A DNA stretch of 64,000 nucleotides from Martinezella rhizogenes (GCF_000799715.1 NZ_JUHG01000011.1:868001-932000), one strand, 5' to 3'; counted from the stretch's first letter, positions 46,501 through 58,526 are shown. Program-made: numbers and translations. Notes: a model not told the origin generated them from the sequence alone.

Positions 46501-46609
46501 AAGCGGCGGGAGCTGTCGATTCCTGTCGATTCCGCGATTTATGGGGTTCCGTTTATAGATACATTTGCCTATAAGCCGCTTCTAGCCTGAAAAGACTTGA
46601 CCATGCGCC

Positions 46610-46642
46610 CCGGCCGGTGATCTCCCACCCTGGCCGGTTTTT
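46610..46642 (+). terminator. Terminator-like hairpin in the carB leader
   Basis: CCGGCC (46610-46615) pairs with GGCCGG (46632-46637), with GGTG/CACC inside, followed by TTTTT (46638-46642). It ends 29 bases before the carB ATG. It may attenuate carB or terminate upstream transcription. Confidence 0.55.
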
Positions 46643-46670
46643 CGCGCAGCCAAAAAACGGATGTGAGCCC

Positions 46671-50156
<3,486 letters not shown>

Positions 50157-50319
50157 GGCAAGCGAAGGCCACGGCCACTACTTCCCAGCTGCTGATCGTT
50201 GGTTGTGCAAAACAGGCTTTGGCGAGTGTGGACCACGACCAACCTCGCCAAAAGTCACCGAATTTTCTGGAAATCGGCTGTCGCAATCTGCTATAGATGA
50301 CAAAATAATGGCTCTACAT

Positions 50320-50355
50320 GGTTCCGAAGTACCGCTTCGGGACCTGTTTTCTTTT
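50320..50355 (+). terminator. Terminator-like hairpin between carB and greA
   Basis: GGTTCCGAAG (50320-50329) pairs with CTTCGGGACC (50335-50344) around TACCG, and then TGTTTTCTTTT. It ends 42 bases before greA, so it could end the carB transcript or attenuate greA. Confidence 0.6.
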
Positions 50356-50397
50356 GTGTCTGCGACAGAGCAACACAGGGAGTGAAGGACAAGAAAA

Positions 50398-50874
50398 ATG
50401 GTTGAAAAGGTACCGATGACACAGAACGGGTTCGTCAAGCTGCAGGAAGAACTGCGCTGGCGTCAGCAGAACGAGCGCCCGCGAATCATCGAAGCGATTT
50501 CCGAAGCCCGCGCCCATGGCGACCTCTCCGAAAACGCCGAGTACCACGCCGCCAAGGAAGCCCAGAGCCACAATGAAGGCCGCATCGGCGAACTCGAAGA
50601 CCTGACGGCACGCGCCGAGGTCATCGACCTCTCCAAGATGTCCGGCTCGACGGTCAAGTTCGGCGCCAAGGTAAAGCTCGTCGACGAGGACACCGAAGAA
50701 GAGAAGAACTATCAGATCGTTGGCGACCAGGAAGCCGACGTGAAGGCCGGTCGCATCTCGATTTCGTCGCCGATCGCCCGCGCGCTGATCGGCAAGGAAG
50801 TTGGCGATTCCATTGAGGTCAACGCTCCCGGCGGCGCCAAGGCCTATGGAATCCTCTCCATCACCTGGGGCTGA
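50398..50874 (+). CDS. greA: Transcription elongation factor GreA
   Basis: 158 residues. The N-terminal coiled coil has [47 protein letters not shown] sequence with the acidic tip DLSENAEY, and the C-terminal FKBP-like domain has [20 protein letters not shown]. It rescues backtracked RNA polymerase by stimulating transcript cleavage. A glycosyltransferase gene follows after six bases and is probably co-transcribed. Confidence 0.97.
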   Translation: MVEKVPMTQNGFVKLQEELRWRQQNERPRIIEAISEARAHGDLSENAEYHAAKEAQSHNEGRIGELEDLTARAEVIDLSKMSGSTVKFGAKVKLVDEDTEEEKNYQIVGDQEADVKAGRISISSPIARALIGKEVGDSIEVNAPGGAKAYGILSITWG

Positions 50875-50880
50875 TCGCCC

Positions 50881-51951
50881 GTGCGTGACCGCGACACATC
50901 GCACTCAAGCGATATCAGCGAGATCGAGGTCATCGCGACGAACTTCAAACGCCGGCTCTCCGGCGTTACTTCCACGATCGTGCAACTGATTCCGAAGCAG
51001 ATCGAGCTTGGCTGCCATATCGTCACGCTCGGCCCGGGCTTGCCGGAAGATTTGCCGAGGCTCGGCTGGGCTCGGCTTCCGGGTCTCTGGACGAAGCCAC
51101 GTCGCCATCGCGCCCGCGTCTGGCATGCCCGCCGCAACAACGAGATGCTGGTCGGATTGCTTCTGCGCTCCGTGCTGCGCATGCCGCTGAAACTGGTCTT
51201 CACCTCGGCCGCCCAGCGCCGCCACACAGGCTATACGCGCTGGCTGATCCGCCGCATGGACGCGGTGATCGCCACCAGCACCCGCTCCGGCAGCTTCCTT
51301 GAGGTGCCGCATACCGTCATCCAGCATGGTGTCGACCTCAACCTGTTCCATCCGCCGGAAGTGCCCGACGACCGCATGGCCGCCACCGGCCTGCCCGGCA
51401 CCTATCTGGTCGGCTGCTTCGGCCGCGTCCGCCACCAGAAAGGCACCGATCTCTTCGTCAAGGCGATGATCGAGCTTCTGCCGCTCTATCCGGACTGGAC
51501 TGCGGTCATCTGCGGCCGCGTGACCACAGAGCATCGCGGCTTTGCCGACGACTTGGTAAAGATGGTAACCGCCGCCGGCCTTGCCGACCGTATCCGCTTT
51601 CTCGGCGAAGTCGATGATGTCAGGCCCTGGTATCGCCGCACGACGCTTTATGTCGCCCCTTCCCGCAATGAAGGTTTTGGCCTGACGCCGCTGGAGGCCA
51701 TGGCCTCGCGCACCGTCGTCGTCGCCTCCGACGCCGGCGCCTACGCCGAGCTTGTCGCGCCGGGAGAAACCGGCGCTATCGTGCCCGCCGGTGATGGCGA
51801 GGCGCTGACGAAGGCAATCGCCTTCTATCTGGCCAATCCGGAACAGGCGCTCCAACAGGGTGAAAATGCCGTGCGCCACGTCCGCAGCGAATTCGCCCTG
51901 GAAAAGGAAGCGACGGCTATCGGCGATGTCTATCGGCAATTGCTCAGCTGA
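50881..51951 (+). CDS. lpcC: LPS core glycosyltransferase, LpcC/LpsB-like
   Basis: 356 residues, GT-B fold, family 4. The donor domain has GCFGRVRHQKGTDLFVKAM and the EX7E-type APSRNEGFGLTPLEAMAS. It starts at GTG 50881, directly after greA. In R. leguminosarum and S. meliloti the homologue LpcC/LpsB adds mannose to the LPS inner core (from memory, including the greA linkage). It is likely cytoplasmic and membrane-associated. Other LPS genes follow in opposite orientation. Confidence 0.8.
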   Translation: MRDRDTSHSSDISEIEVIATNFKRRLSGVTSTIVQLIPKQIELGCHIVTLGPGLPEDLPRLGWARLPGLWTKPRRHRARVWHARRNNEMLVGLLLRSVLRMPLKLVFTSAAQRRHTGYTRWLIRRMDAVIATSTRSGSFLEVPHTVIQHGVDLNLFHPPEVPDDRMAATGLPGTYLVGCFGRVRHQKGTDLFVKAMIELLPLYPDWTAVICGRVTTEHRGFADDLVKMVTAAGLADRIRFLGEVDDVRPWYRRTTLYVAPSRNEGFGLTPLEAMASRTVVVASDAGAYAELVAPGETGAIVPAGDGEALTKAIAFYLANPEQALQQGENAVRHVRSEFALEKEATAIGDVYRQLLS

Positions 51952-51960
51952 GCCGCCAGG

Positions 51961-52875
51961 CTACTGACCAAGGTCGATGCGGTTGCGCTCGATGAAATTG
52001 ATCATCGCGCGATCCTCGACCACATCCTCCTCGATGCTTTTGACGATCGCCAGAACCTTGTCCCGATATTTGGTCGGCGAAGTATCGTAGGCCCATCCAC
52101 GCGCCAGCTTCGCCATCAGCTCCTCGCGGGACTTGGTGTAATAGTGATTGAGCTGCAGAAAACGGTTCGAATAGAATGCCGGCGATTTCCGCGCTCGGCG
52201 CGTGAAGCGCTTGCCGGCATCGTTGGCTGTGAGATCTCCGAATTCGCGGGTCTGGAATTGATGCACGCTGACTTCCGTCACCTCGCAGGGATCGACGATG
52301 CATTTGAAATTGCGGACATCTTCCTTATCGGTCATCGGATCGGCGCCGCGCATCGCATAATTCAGCGCCAGCGGGCCGTCGGGCGGCGTCTCATGGCCGC
52401 TGGTGGCAAACATGTGCCACGGCAGCGAGACATTCGGGAAATCGCCGACAGCTTCGAGTGCCTGCTCGACCGTGCGCCCTACCTTCGGCAGCAGAAATTC
52501 GTCGACATCGATGAAGGCCATCCAGCGGTAGGCGCCACCGAAATTGAGGATGGCATGGGCAAAGACGATGACCTGGCCGTTCAACGTCGTTCCGGTGGCC
52601 ACATCTTTCATCCGCCCGGCCCAGGGGATGATGGTCAACGTATCGGCGTCGAGCAGGCCGCGCAGAATTGCCAGGGTCTCATCCGTCGAACCGTTGTCGT
52701 AGATATAGAAATGGCGAATGCCGACGGCGCGATGGAAACGCACCCATTCCTCGATGTAGCGCGCCTCATCCTTGACGCAGACGGCGATAGCGATCCCGTG
52801 CCGGCCGTCCTGGGGCCGTGGCGGATCGATGGCCAATTTCTTGGCATCGGCAGTCCTAGGTTTCAGCCAACCCAT
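51961..52875 (-). CDS. Glycosyltransferase family 92-like protein
   Basis: 304 residues. AIAVCVKDEARYIEEWVRFHRAVGIRHFYIYDNGSTDET (start of the GT92/GT2 fold), WMAFIDVDEFLLP (the metal-binding D-x-D region) and RFLQLNHYYTKSREELMAKL. A GT-A glycosyltransferase acting in the cytoplasm, probably on the LPS core or other surface polysaccharide, since it faces lpcC and precedes a second LPS-type gene. Acceptor unknown. Confidence 0.8.
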   Translation of the reverse strand: MGWLKPRTADAKKLAIDPPRPQDGRHGIAIAVCVKDEARYIEEWVRFHRAVGIRHFYIYDNGSTDETLAILRGLLDADTLTIIPWAGRMKDVATGTTLNGQVIVFAHAILNFGGAYRWMAFIDVDEFLLPKVGRTVEQALEAVGDFPNVSLPWHMFATSGHETPPDGPLALNYAMRGADPMTDKEDVRNFKCIVDPCEVTEVSVHQFQTREFGDLTANDAGKRFTRRARKSPAFYSNRFLQLNHYYTKSREELMAKLARGWAYDTSPTKYRDKVLAIVKSIEEDVVEDRAMINFIERNRIDLGQ

Positions 52876-52893
52876 GCGTCCGTTCCCTGCAAC

Positions 52894-53802
52894 TCATATC
52901 GTCGATGCGGCCGCGAACCTGTCGTCATAGCCGAACCCATGTTTCAACAATGCCGAAACCGGCGAATAATTGACAAACGCCATACCTCGCTCCGAGGCGA
53001 TTTCCCTTGCCAGAACAAGATGCTCCAGGATGCGGCCCTCGGCTCGGGCGATGCCGGAAAAGGCGGCTTCGTCGCTCGTCTCATAAAAACGTGGCTCACC
53101 GGCATTGGAAATGTCGATGCCGAGGAAACCGATCGTTTTGGGCGAGCAATAAAGCGCGAACTGCAACGCCGACACGGCAACCGAGCCTCCCTGGAAAACA
53201 CCCAGATCCGGCGCAAAGGAGAAACCGGCGGTGCCTGCTACGTTAAGCCGTACAAAATCGAGCTTTCTGATATCGTCTATCAAGCGGCGCCGAGCGCCAT
53301 AGGGTTTACTGATATTGTCAATCAGAATGATTGCCTTATCCGACAACCAACGGCTGTCCAGCTCCGAAATCGCCCGCAGCACGGGGATTGAAAACAGGCA
53401 GACCGTGCCGGGCTTGATCCTGCGCCGCATCATCTCCGAATGCCGCCAGACGAAACGCTCATCCTCCACGGCAACAGCAAGTGGCGAGGCAATCTGCTCG
53501 CCGATCAACCCGATCGCGCCGTTCAGCAGGATGGCACTATTCGTCTCCAGCCCCGTCAGATCGCTGTCGCGGATCGATGGGCCGGAGCCAACGATATGGA
53601 TGATTTCACCCGCCCTTTCGCGCAACCAATCACTATCCGAGAGATCGGCGATCTTGGCGCGGTGGTAGAACACCTCCCCCGCGCCACTCTTGCGCACGAT
53701 ATTGAGACCCGGAAACCAGTCTTGTGCGTGAGCGCGTGAGCTGCCAAGCAGCACGCGGGCACCCATCTTGATCAATGTTCGGTGCCAGGGGCGGTCCGCC
53801 AT
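52894..53802 (-). CDS. LPS-biosynthesis-associated protein, DUF115-like
   Basis: 302 residues. IIHIVGSGPSIRDSDLTGL, SAILLNGAIGLIGE and FLGIDISNAGEPRFYET suggest a Rossmann-type fold related to DUF115/6-hydroxymethylpterin or sialyl-type proteins used in surface polysaccharide synthesis. Eighteen bases separate it from the GT92 gene on the same strand. S. meliloti has comparable lps genes in this place. The reaction is not predictable. Confidence 0.6.
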   Translation of the reverse strand: MADRPWHRTLIKMGARVLLGSSRAHAQDWFPGLNIVRKSGAGEVFYHRAKIADLSDSDWLRERAGEIIHIVGSGPSIRDSDLTGLETNSAILLNGAIGLIGEQIASPLAVAVEDERFVWRHSEMMRRRIKPGTVCLFSIPVLRAISELDSRWLSDKAIILIDNISKPYGARRRLIDDIRKLDFVRLNVAGTAGFSFAPDLGVFQGGSVAVSALQFALYCSPKTIGFLGIDISNAGEPRFYETSDEAAFSGIARAEGRILEHLVLAREIASERGMAFVNYSPVSALLKHGFGYDDRFAAASTI

Positions 53803-53806
53803 GTCC

Positions 53807-54274
53807 TTAGAGCTCCACGAGACCGAGTTTCTTCACCTGCCGGATGGTCAACATGGTGCGGACCGTATCGACATGCTCGTTGGCCGTCAGGACTTCGATG
53901 ACGAAATCCTGGAAGTGGGTGAGATTTTCGGCAACGCAATGCAGCAGGAAATCGCTGTCGCCGGACACCATCCATGCCTGGCGCACCAGCGGCCACTCCG
54001 CCGTGGCGCTGGCGAAAGCCTTAAGATTGGCCTCCGACTGATGCTTGAGACCGACCATGCAGAAAGCAACGAGATCAAACCCGAGTCTCGGGCTGTTCAG
54101 CATGGCGTGATAGCCCTCGATGATGCCGGCTTCTTCCAGCTTACGCACCCGGCGCAGACAGGGCGGCGCGGAGATGCCGACTCGATCGGCCAGCTCGACA
54201 TTGGTCATGCGCCCGTCGCGCTGGAGTTCCCGCAAAATCTTGATATCGATGGCGTCGAGTTCAGCTCGCAGCAC
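53807..54274 (-). CDS. Lrp/AsnC family regulator
   Basis: 155 residues. HTH: DAIDIKILRELQRDGRMTNVELADRVGISAPPCLRRVRKLEEAG; the C-terminal RAM/AsnC effector domain has GDSDFLLHCVAENLTHFQDFVIEVL. It likely senses an amino acid. It is four bases upstream of the DUF115-like gene and on the same strand, so it could head a transcript with the LPS genes; divergent from trxB. Confidence 0.93.
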   Translation of the reverse strand: MLRAELDAIDIKILRELQRDGRMTNVELADRVGISAPPCLRRVRKLEEAGIIEGYHAMLNSPRLGFDLVAFCMVGLKHQSEANLKAFASATAEWPLVRQAWMVSGDSDFLLHCVAENLTHFQDFVIEVLTANEHVDTVRTMLTIRQVKKLGLVEL

Positions 54275-54514
54275 TTTTATTGCCTTTCTTTAATTCCCCA
54301 TCGCCAGCTTCTATATAAAGCGAGGAAATTCGCAAGAAAGTTTCGCTTGAGTAACCGAATCTTACACAAAGCAGATTTGCCCTGTTGGTAATGCAAGGCT
54401 GCCCTTGAATAAATGCATGCGGCAATCATAAATGGGTCAGCAGATCGTGAAATCGCCCGCTTCGCCCGTTTGAAGCTGCAATTCACGACGCGCTGAGATT
54501 GAAAGGACTTAACT

Positions 54515-55489
54515 ATGCCCGCCCGCCACACCAAGGTGCTCATCATCGGTTCCGGCCCCGCCGGTTATACGGCTGCCGTCTACGCGGCGCGCGCCATGCT
54601 GGAGCCGGTCCTGATCGCCGGCATGGAACAGGGCGGTCAGCTGATGATCACCACGGATGTCGAAAACTATCCGGGCTTTGCCGATCCGATCCAGGGCCCT
54701 TGGCTGATGGAGCAGATGCTGCAGCAGGCCCAGCATGTCGGCGCCGAGATCGTCAACGACCTCGTGACCGAAGTCGACACCAATCAGCGCCCCTTCGTTG
54801 CGCGCACCGATAGCGGCCAGGTCTGGACGGCCGATACGCTGATCATCGCGACCGGCGCCAAGGCCAAGTGGCTCGGCATCGAGACCGAACAGCATTTCCA
54901 GGGCTTTGGCGTCTCGGCCTGCGCCACCTGCGACGGCTTTTTCTATCGCAACAAGGATGTGATCGTGGTCGGCGGCGGCAACAGCGCCGTCGAGGAAGCG
55001 CTCTATCTCTCCAACATCACCAAGTCGGTGACAGTGGTGCATCGCCGCGATTCCTTCCGCGCCGAAAAGATCCTGCAGGAGCGCCTGTTCGCCAAGCCGA
55101 ATGTCAAGATTCTCTGGAACACCGAAGTCGCCGAAATCACCGGCACGCCGGCCAAGCCGCCGATGCCACCATCGGTTTCCGGCTCGCGCTTGCGCGACAC
55201 CCGCACGGGCGTCGTCACCGACGTGACCATCGACGGCATTTTCGTCGCCATCGGCCATGCGCCGGCGACCGAACTTTTCAAGGGCAAGCTGAAGCTGAAA
55301 GACAATGGCTATCTCTGGACCGCACCGGATTCGACTGCGACCAGCGTCGAAGGCATCTATGCCGCCGGCGACGTGACCGACGATACGTTCCGACAGGCGA
55401 TCACCGCAGCGGGGATGGGCTGCATGGCCGCGCTTGAGGCGGAACGTTACTTGACTGGGCACATGCCCGTCGCCGTGGCTGCGGAGTGA
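54515..55489 (+). CDS. trxB: Thioredoxin reductase
   Basis: 324 residues. FAD motif IIGSGPAGYTAAVYAA, NADPH motif VVGGGNSAVEEALYLSN, and the redox pair in CATCDGF (the CxxC). C-terminal FAD motif GIYAAGDVTDDTFRQAITAAGMGCMAAL-type. It reduces thioredoxin with NADPH. A GAAAGGA precedes the ATG. The lsrB-like gene follows after 23 bases, a linkage typical of Rhizobiales. Confidence 0.97.
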   Translation: MPARHTKVLIIGSGPAGYTAAVYAARAMLEPVLIAGMEQGGQLMITTDVENYPGFADPIQGPWLMEQMLQQAQHVGAEIVNDLVTEVDTNQRPFVARTDSGQVWTADTLIIATGAKAKWLGIETEQHFQGFGVSACATCDGFFYRNKDVIVVGGGNSAVEEALYLSNITKSVTVVHRRDSFRAEKILQERLFAKPNVKILWNTEVAEITGTPAKPPMPPSVSGSRLRDTRTGVVTDVTIDGIFVAIGHAPATELFKGKLKLKDNGYLWTAPDSTATSVEGIYAAGDVTDDTFRQAITAAGMGCMAALEAERYLTGHMPVAVAAE

Positions 55490-55512
55490 TATAGCCGATG
55501 AGGGGAAGCGGC

Positions 55513-56409
55513 ATGCCATTGGACTGGGACAAGCTGCGTATTTTTCACGCGGCTGCCGAAGCGGGATCGTTCACGCACGCGGCCGACAAACTGCATCTGT
55601 CCCAATCGGCCATCAGCCGCCAGGTCAGCGCTCTCGAGCAGGATGTCGGCATCAAGCTGTTCCATCGCCATGCCCGCGGCCTGATCCTGACCGAACAGGG
55701 CGAATTGCTTTACCGCACCGCGCATGATGTTCTCCTGAAGCTCGAAACGGTCAAGATGCAATTGACCGATACGACCGACAAGCCGAGCGGCAAGCTGCGC
55801 GTGACGACGACGGTGGGCCTCGGCCAGGGCTGGCTGACGGATAAGATCCAGGAGTTCCTGCAGCTTTACCCCGACATGCAGATCCAGCTCATCCTCGACA
55901 ATGAGGAGCTGGACGTGAACATGCGTCACGCCGATTGCGCCATCCGCCTGCGCCAACCGCAGCAGTCGGACCTGATCCAGCGCAAGCTCTTCACCGTGCA
56001 CATGCATGTTTATGCCGCGCCTTCCTACATCAACCGCTACGGTGAACCGCAGTCGGTCGAGGACCTGGACGAGCATCGCATCATCAGTTTCGGCGAACCC
56101 GCGCCGAACTATCTTCTCGACGTCAACTGGCTTGAAATCGCCGGTCGCTCGTCGGACAACAAGCGTCTGCCGCACCTACAGATCAACAGCCAGACCTCGA
56201 TCAAGCGCGCTTGCCTGCTCGGCATCGGCATCGCGGTACTGCCGGACTATATTGTGGGACGTGACCCCGGCTTGATTCAGCTCGCGATCAATGCCGACGT
56301 GCCATCCTTCGACACTTATTTCTGCTATCCCGACGAGATGAAAAATGCGGCAAAACTTAAAGTTTTCCGCGATTTTGTCGTTGCGAAGGCACGGAACTGG
56401 AACTTCTGA
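55513..56409 (+). CDS. lsrB: LysR regulator LsrB/VtlR
   Basis: 298 residues. MPLDWDKLRIFHAAAEAGSFTHAADKLHLSQSAISRQVSALEQDVG (residues 1-46) is nearly the LsrB/VtlR signature, followed by a LysR effector domain. In Sinorhizobium (LsrB), Brucella and Agrobacterium (VtlR) it controls oxidative/envelope functions and activates AbcR sRNAs (established knowledge). ATG 55513 has GAGGGG at the right distance; ATG 55498 does not. It sits just upstream of two AbcR-like RNAs, its likely targets. Confidence 0.85.
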   Translation: MPLDWDKLRIFHAAAEAGSFTHAADKLHLSQSAISRQVSALEQDVGIKLFHRHARGLILTEQGELLYRTAHDVLLKLETVKMQLTDTTDKPSGKLRVTTTVGLGQGWLTDKIQEFLQLYPDMQIQLILDNEELDVNMRHADCAIRLRQPQQSDLIQRKLFTVHMHVYAAPSYINRYGEPQSVEDLDEHRIISFGEPAPNYLLDVNWLEIAGRSSDNKRLPHLQINSQTSIKRACLLGIGIAVLPDYIVGRDPGLIQLAINADVPSFDTYFCYPDEMKNAAKLKVFRDFVVAKARNWNF

Positions 56410-56470
56410 TCCAATCTAAATGGTTGTAAACTCAACTCTTTTTCCATCTAATATATCAGTCATACGCATT

Positions 56471-56489
56471 ATGCATAGCTGATATGCAT
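56471..56489. promoter_or_regulatory. LysR-type box upstream of abcR copy 1
   Basis: ATGCAT, AGCTGAT, ATGCAT is a 19-base dyad with the T-N11-A core, centred about 54 bases before the sRNA start. It is extended to TTATGCAT/ATGCATAA (56469-56491). Probable LsrB/VtlR site. Confidence 0.65.
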
Positions 56490-56498
56490 AAAATAGAG

Positions 56499-56527
56499 TT
56501 GAAGCATGCCCATTTAACTACCATATC
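56499..56527 (+). promoter_or_regulatory. Promoter of abcR copy 1
   Basis: TTGAAG (56499-56504) and CATATC (56522-56527) with 17 bases between, seven bases before the likely start at about 56534. Confidence 0.6.
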
Positions 56528-56533
56528 GCACAT

Positions 56534-56649
56534 AGCTGATGCACACGGTGGCTTTTCCTCCCAGTTCCACCGCATTGGCTGTTCCCCTCTGGAGGTTTTT
56601 AACCTTCATACCTATAGGGCCCTGGTTTACTCCGGTGGCCCTTTTTTTT
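56534..56649 (+). ncRNA. abcR: AbcR (alpha-r15) small RNA, copy 1
   Basis: About 116 nucleotides. The first hairpin (GGTGG 56547-56551 with CCACC 56567-56571) shows CCTCCC in its loop, an anti-Shine-Dalgarno typical of AbcR. A second single-stranded CCCCTCT segment follows at about 56584. A terminator (AGGGCC/GGCCCT and CTGG/CCGG) ends in an eight-T run. AbcR RNAs bind Hfq and repress ABC-transporter mRNAs (known). Position after lsrB supports the call. Confidence 0.8.
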
Positions 56650-56673
56650 GCCTTTTTGCGCCAGACGTCGCAA

Positions 56674-56692
56674 ACGCATAACTGCCATGCAC
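56674..56692. promoter_or_regulatory. LysR-type box upstream of abcR copy 2
   Basis: ACGCAT, AACTGCC, ATGCAC is an imperfect version of the box at 56471, exactly 203 bases downstream of it, the same offset as the sRNA copies. Confidence 0.55.
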
Positions 56693-56701
56693 AAAAAAGC
56701 A

Positions 56702-56730
56702 TTGCGCATTGCACAAATTAGCATCATAAC
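56702..56730 (+). promoter_or_regulatory. Promoter of abcR copy 2
   Basis: TTGCGC (56702-56707) and CATAAC (56725-56730), 17-base spacer, at the same offset as in copy 1. Confidence 0.55.
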
Positions 56731-56736
56731 GCCCAC

Positions 56737-56853
56737 AGCTGATGCACATGGTGGCTTTTCCTCCCAGTTCCACCGCATTGGCTGTTCCCCTCTGGAGGTT
56801 TTTAACCTTCATACCTATAGGGCCCTGGTTTATTCCAGTGGCCCTCTTTTTTT
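56737..56853 (+). ncRNA. abcR: AbcR (alpha-r15) small RNA, copy 2
   Basis: A second copy, differing from copy 1 by only three substitutions up to the T run (C to T after GATGCACA, and two in the terminator loop/stem). CCTCCC loop, CCCCTCT segment and terminator are all kept. One terminator change (CCGG to CCAG) restores a perfect pair with CTGG. The promoter region differs more, so expression may differ while target recognition is shared. Confidence 0.8.
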
Positions 56854-56918
56854 GCCTATTTTTTGAGCGCGCATTAAAATGCGCCGCACAAAAATAATAT
56901 CTGGCGACGCACCTTGAT

Positions 56919-56960
56919 ATATCGAAAAACGACGATACATAAATCGTCTACTTTCGATAT
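56919..56960. promoter_or_regulatory. Nested palindromic operator for ArsR gene
   Basis: ATATCGAAA (56919-56927) mirrors TTTCGATAT (56952-56960), and inside GACGAT (56931-56936) mirrors ATCGTC (56943-56948). It lies 17 bases before the ArsR start. Probably the autoregulatory site. Confidence 0.65.
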
Positions 56961-56976
56961 TCGTGAGGCAAACCCG

Positions 56977-57270
56977 ATGGACAGGACTGAGATACTGAAG
57001 GCATTGGCCCATCCGGCCAGGCTCGAAATCCTCAATCACCTCAAAGACCCACACGCGCATTTTCCGACACAGGAACACCCGCTGGAGCTTGGCGTTTGCG
57101 CCAGCCAGTTCGAGCGCTGCGGTCTGTCGCAATCCACCGTATCTGCTCATCTCGGCACGCTGCAGCGCGCCGATCTGGTGACCACCAAGCGCCTCGGCCA
57201 ATGGATTTTCTACAAGCGCAACGAGGAAACCATCGCTGAATTCCTCGCGACCCTGCAGGAGGAGCTCTGA
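56977..57270 (+). CDS. ArsR family regulator
   Basis: 97 residues: MDRTEILKALAHPARLEILNHL start, HTH at CGLSQSTVSAHLGTLQRADLVTTKRLGQ, and a beta wing (GQWIFYKRN). Cys41 and Cys48 lie just before the recognition helix, so a thiol-based switch is possible. ATG 56977 fits the family; an upstream ATG (56914) adds residues within the operator. It is the likely regulator of the next gene, an Old Yellow Enzyme. Confidence 0.88.
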   Translation: MDRTEILKALAHPARLEILNHLKDPHAHFPTQEHPLELGVCASQFERCGLSQSTVSAHLGTLQRADLVTTKRLGQWIFYKRNEETIAEFLATLQEEL

Positions 57271-57390
57271 CATTAGCTTTGGCCCTCTGCGCCCTCGCGT
57301 CGAGCTCCTTTGCCGTCGGCTCGCCGACTACGACGACCTCCATCTCAGCCCCTCTCCCACCCGTCACCCCGCATAGAAAAAGGACCCCCA

Positions 57391-58500
57391 ATGACCAAAC
57401 TCTTCGACCCGACAAAACTTGGCGACATCTCTATCGCCAACCGCATCGTCATGGCGCCGCTGACGCGCAACCGCTCTCCCAATGCCGTTCCGAACGATCT
57501 GAACGTCAAATACTATGCCCAGCGCGCCACCGCAGGCCTGATCATCACCGAAGCGACCGCCATCACGCATCAAGGTCAGGGCTATGCCGACGTACCCGGC
57601 CTCTATACCAGGGAAGCCCTCGACGGCTGGAAGAAAGTGACCGATGCCGTGCATGCCAATGACGGCAAGATTGTCGTGCAGATGTGGCATGTGGGCCGCA
57701 TTTCCCACACCAGCCTGCAGCCGAACGACGGTAAGCCGGTGTCCTCGACCTCCAGGACCGCCAAGGCCAAGACCTACCTCGTCCACAATGACGGCACCAG
57801 CGGCTTCGCCGACACTTCCGAGCCACGCGCACTCGAGACCGCCGAGCTTCCAGGGATCGTCGAGGACTATCGCAAGGCTGCACGCGCCGCGATTGACGCC
57901 GGTTTCGACGGCGTCGAAATCCATGCCGCCAACGGTTATCTCATCGACCAGTTCCTCCGCGCTGATGTCAACGACCGCACTGACCAGTATGGCGGCTCGA
58001 TCGAGAACCGCGCTCGCTTCCTCTTTGAGGTTGTCGACGCTGTGACCAAGGAAATCGGTGCCGGCCGCACCGCGATCCGCATCTCGCCGGTAACGCCGTC
58101 TGGCGATTCCAGCGATCCGCACCCGCAGGCGCTCTTCACCTACGTCATAGAAGGTTTGGCGAAGTACGATCTCGCCTATATCCACGTCGTCGAGGGCCAG
58201 ACCGGCGGCGCGCGTGACTTCCTGCCCTTCGACTACGACGCCCTGCACGCTGCCTACAAGGCGGCGGGCGGCAAGGCAGGCTGGATGCTCAACAATGGTT
58301 ACGATCGTCAAATGGCGATTGAAACAGTCGACAGCGGCAGGGCCGACGTCGTCGCCTTCGGCAAACCCTTCATCTCCAATCCGGATCTCGTGCGCCGGCT
58401 GAAGGAGAATGCCCCGCTCAACACCCTCGACCAGGCAACGCTCTATGGCGGCGGCGGAAAGGGCTATGCAGACTATCCGACCCTGGACGAAGTGGCGTAA
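57391..58500 (+). CDS. Old Yellow Enzyme family alkene reductase
   Basis: 369 residues, FMN-binding TIM barrel. LGDISIANRIVMAPLTRNRSPNAVPNDL (residues 8-35) and EIHAANGYLIDQFLRADVNDRTDQYGGSIENRARF-type barrel motif. It reduces activated alkenes and possibly other electrophiles with NAD(P)H. A terminator follows. It lies 120 bases after the ArsR gene, so the two may share regulation by the palindrome. Confidence 0.93.
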   Translation: MTKLFDPTKLGDISIANRIVMAPLTRNRSPNAVPNDLNVKYYAQRATAGLIITEATAITHQGQGYADVPGLYTREALDGWKKVTDAVHANDGKIVVQMWHVGRISHTSLQPNDGKPVSSTSRTAKAKTYLVHNDGTSGFADTSEPRALETAELPGIVEDYRKAARAAIDAGFDGVEIHAANGYLIDQFLRADVNDRTDQYGGSIENRARFLFEVVDAVTKEIGAGRTAIRISPVTPSGDSSDPHPQALFTYVIEGLAKYDLAYIHVVEGQTGGARDFLPFDYDALHAAYKAAGGKAGWMLNNGYDRQMAIETVDSGRADVVAFGKPFISNPDLVRRLKENAPLNTLDQATLYGGGGKGYADYPTLDEVA

Positions 58501-58526
58501 CGCCAACAAGCTCCGGTATGATGCAG

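Noticed and set aside
56484..56866. Short plus-strand frames of 60-72 codons over the AbcR region
   Set aside because: They repeat because the sRNAs are duplicated, cross the terminators, and lack ribosome sites.
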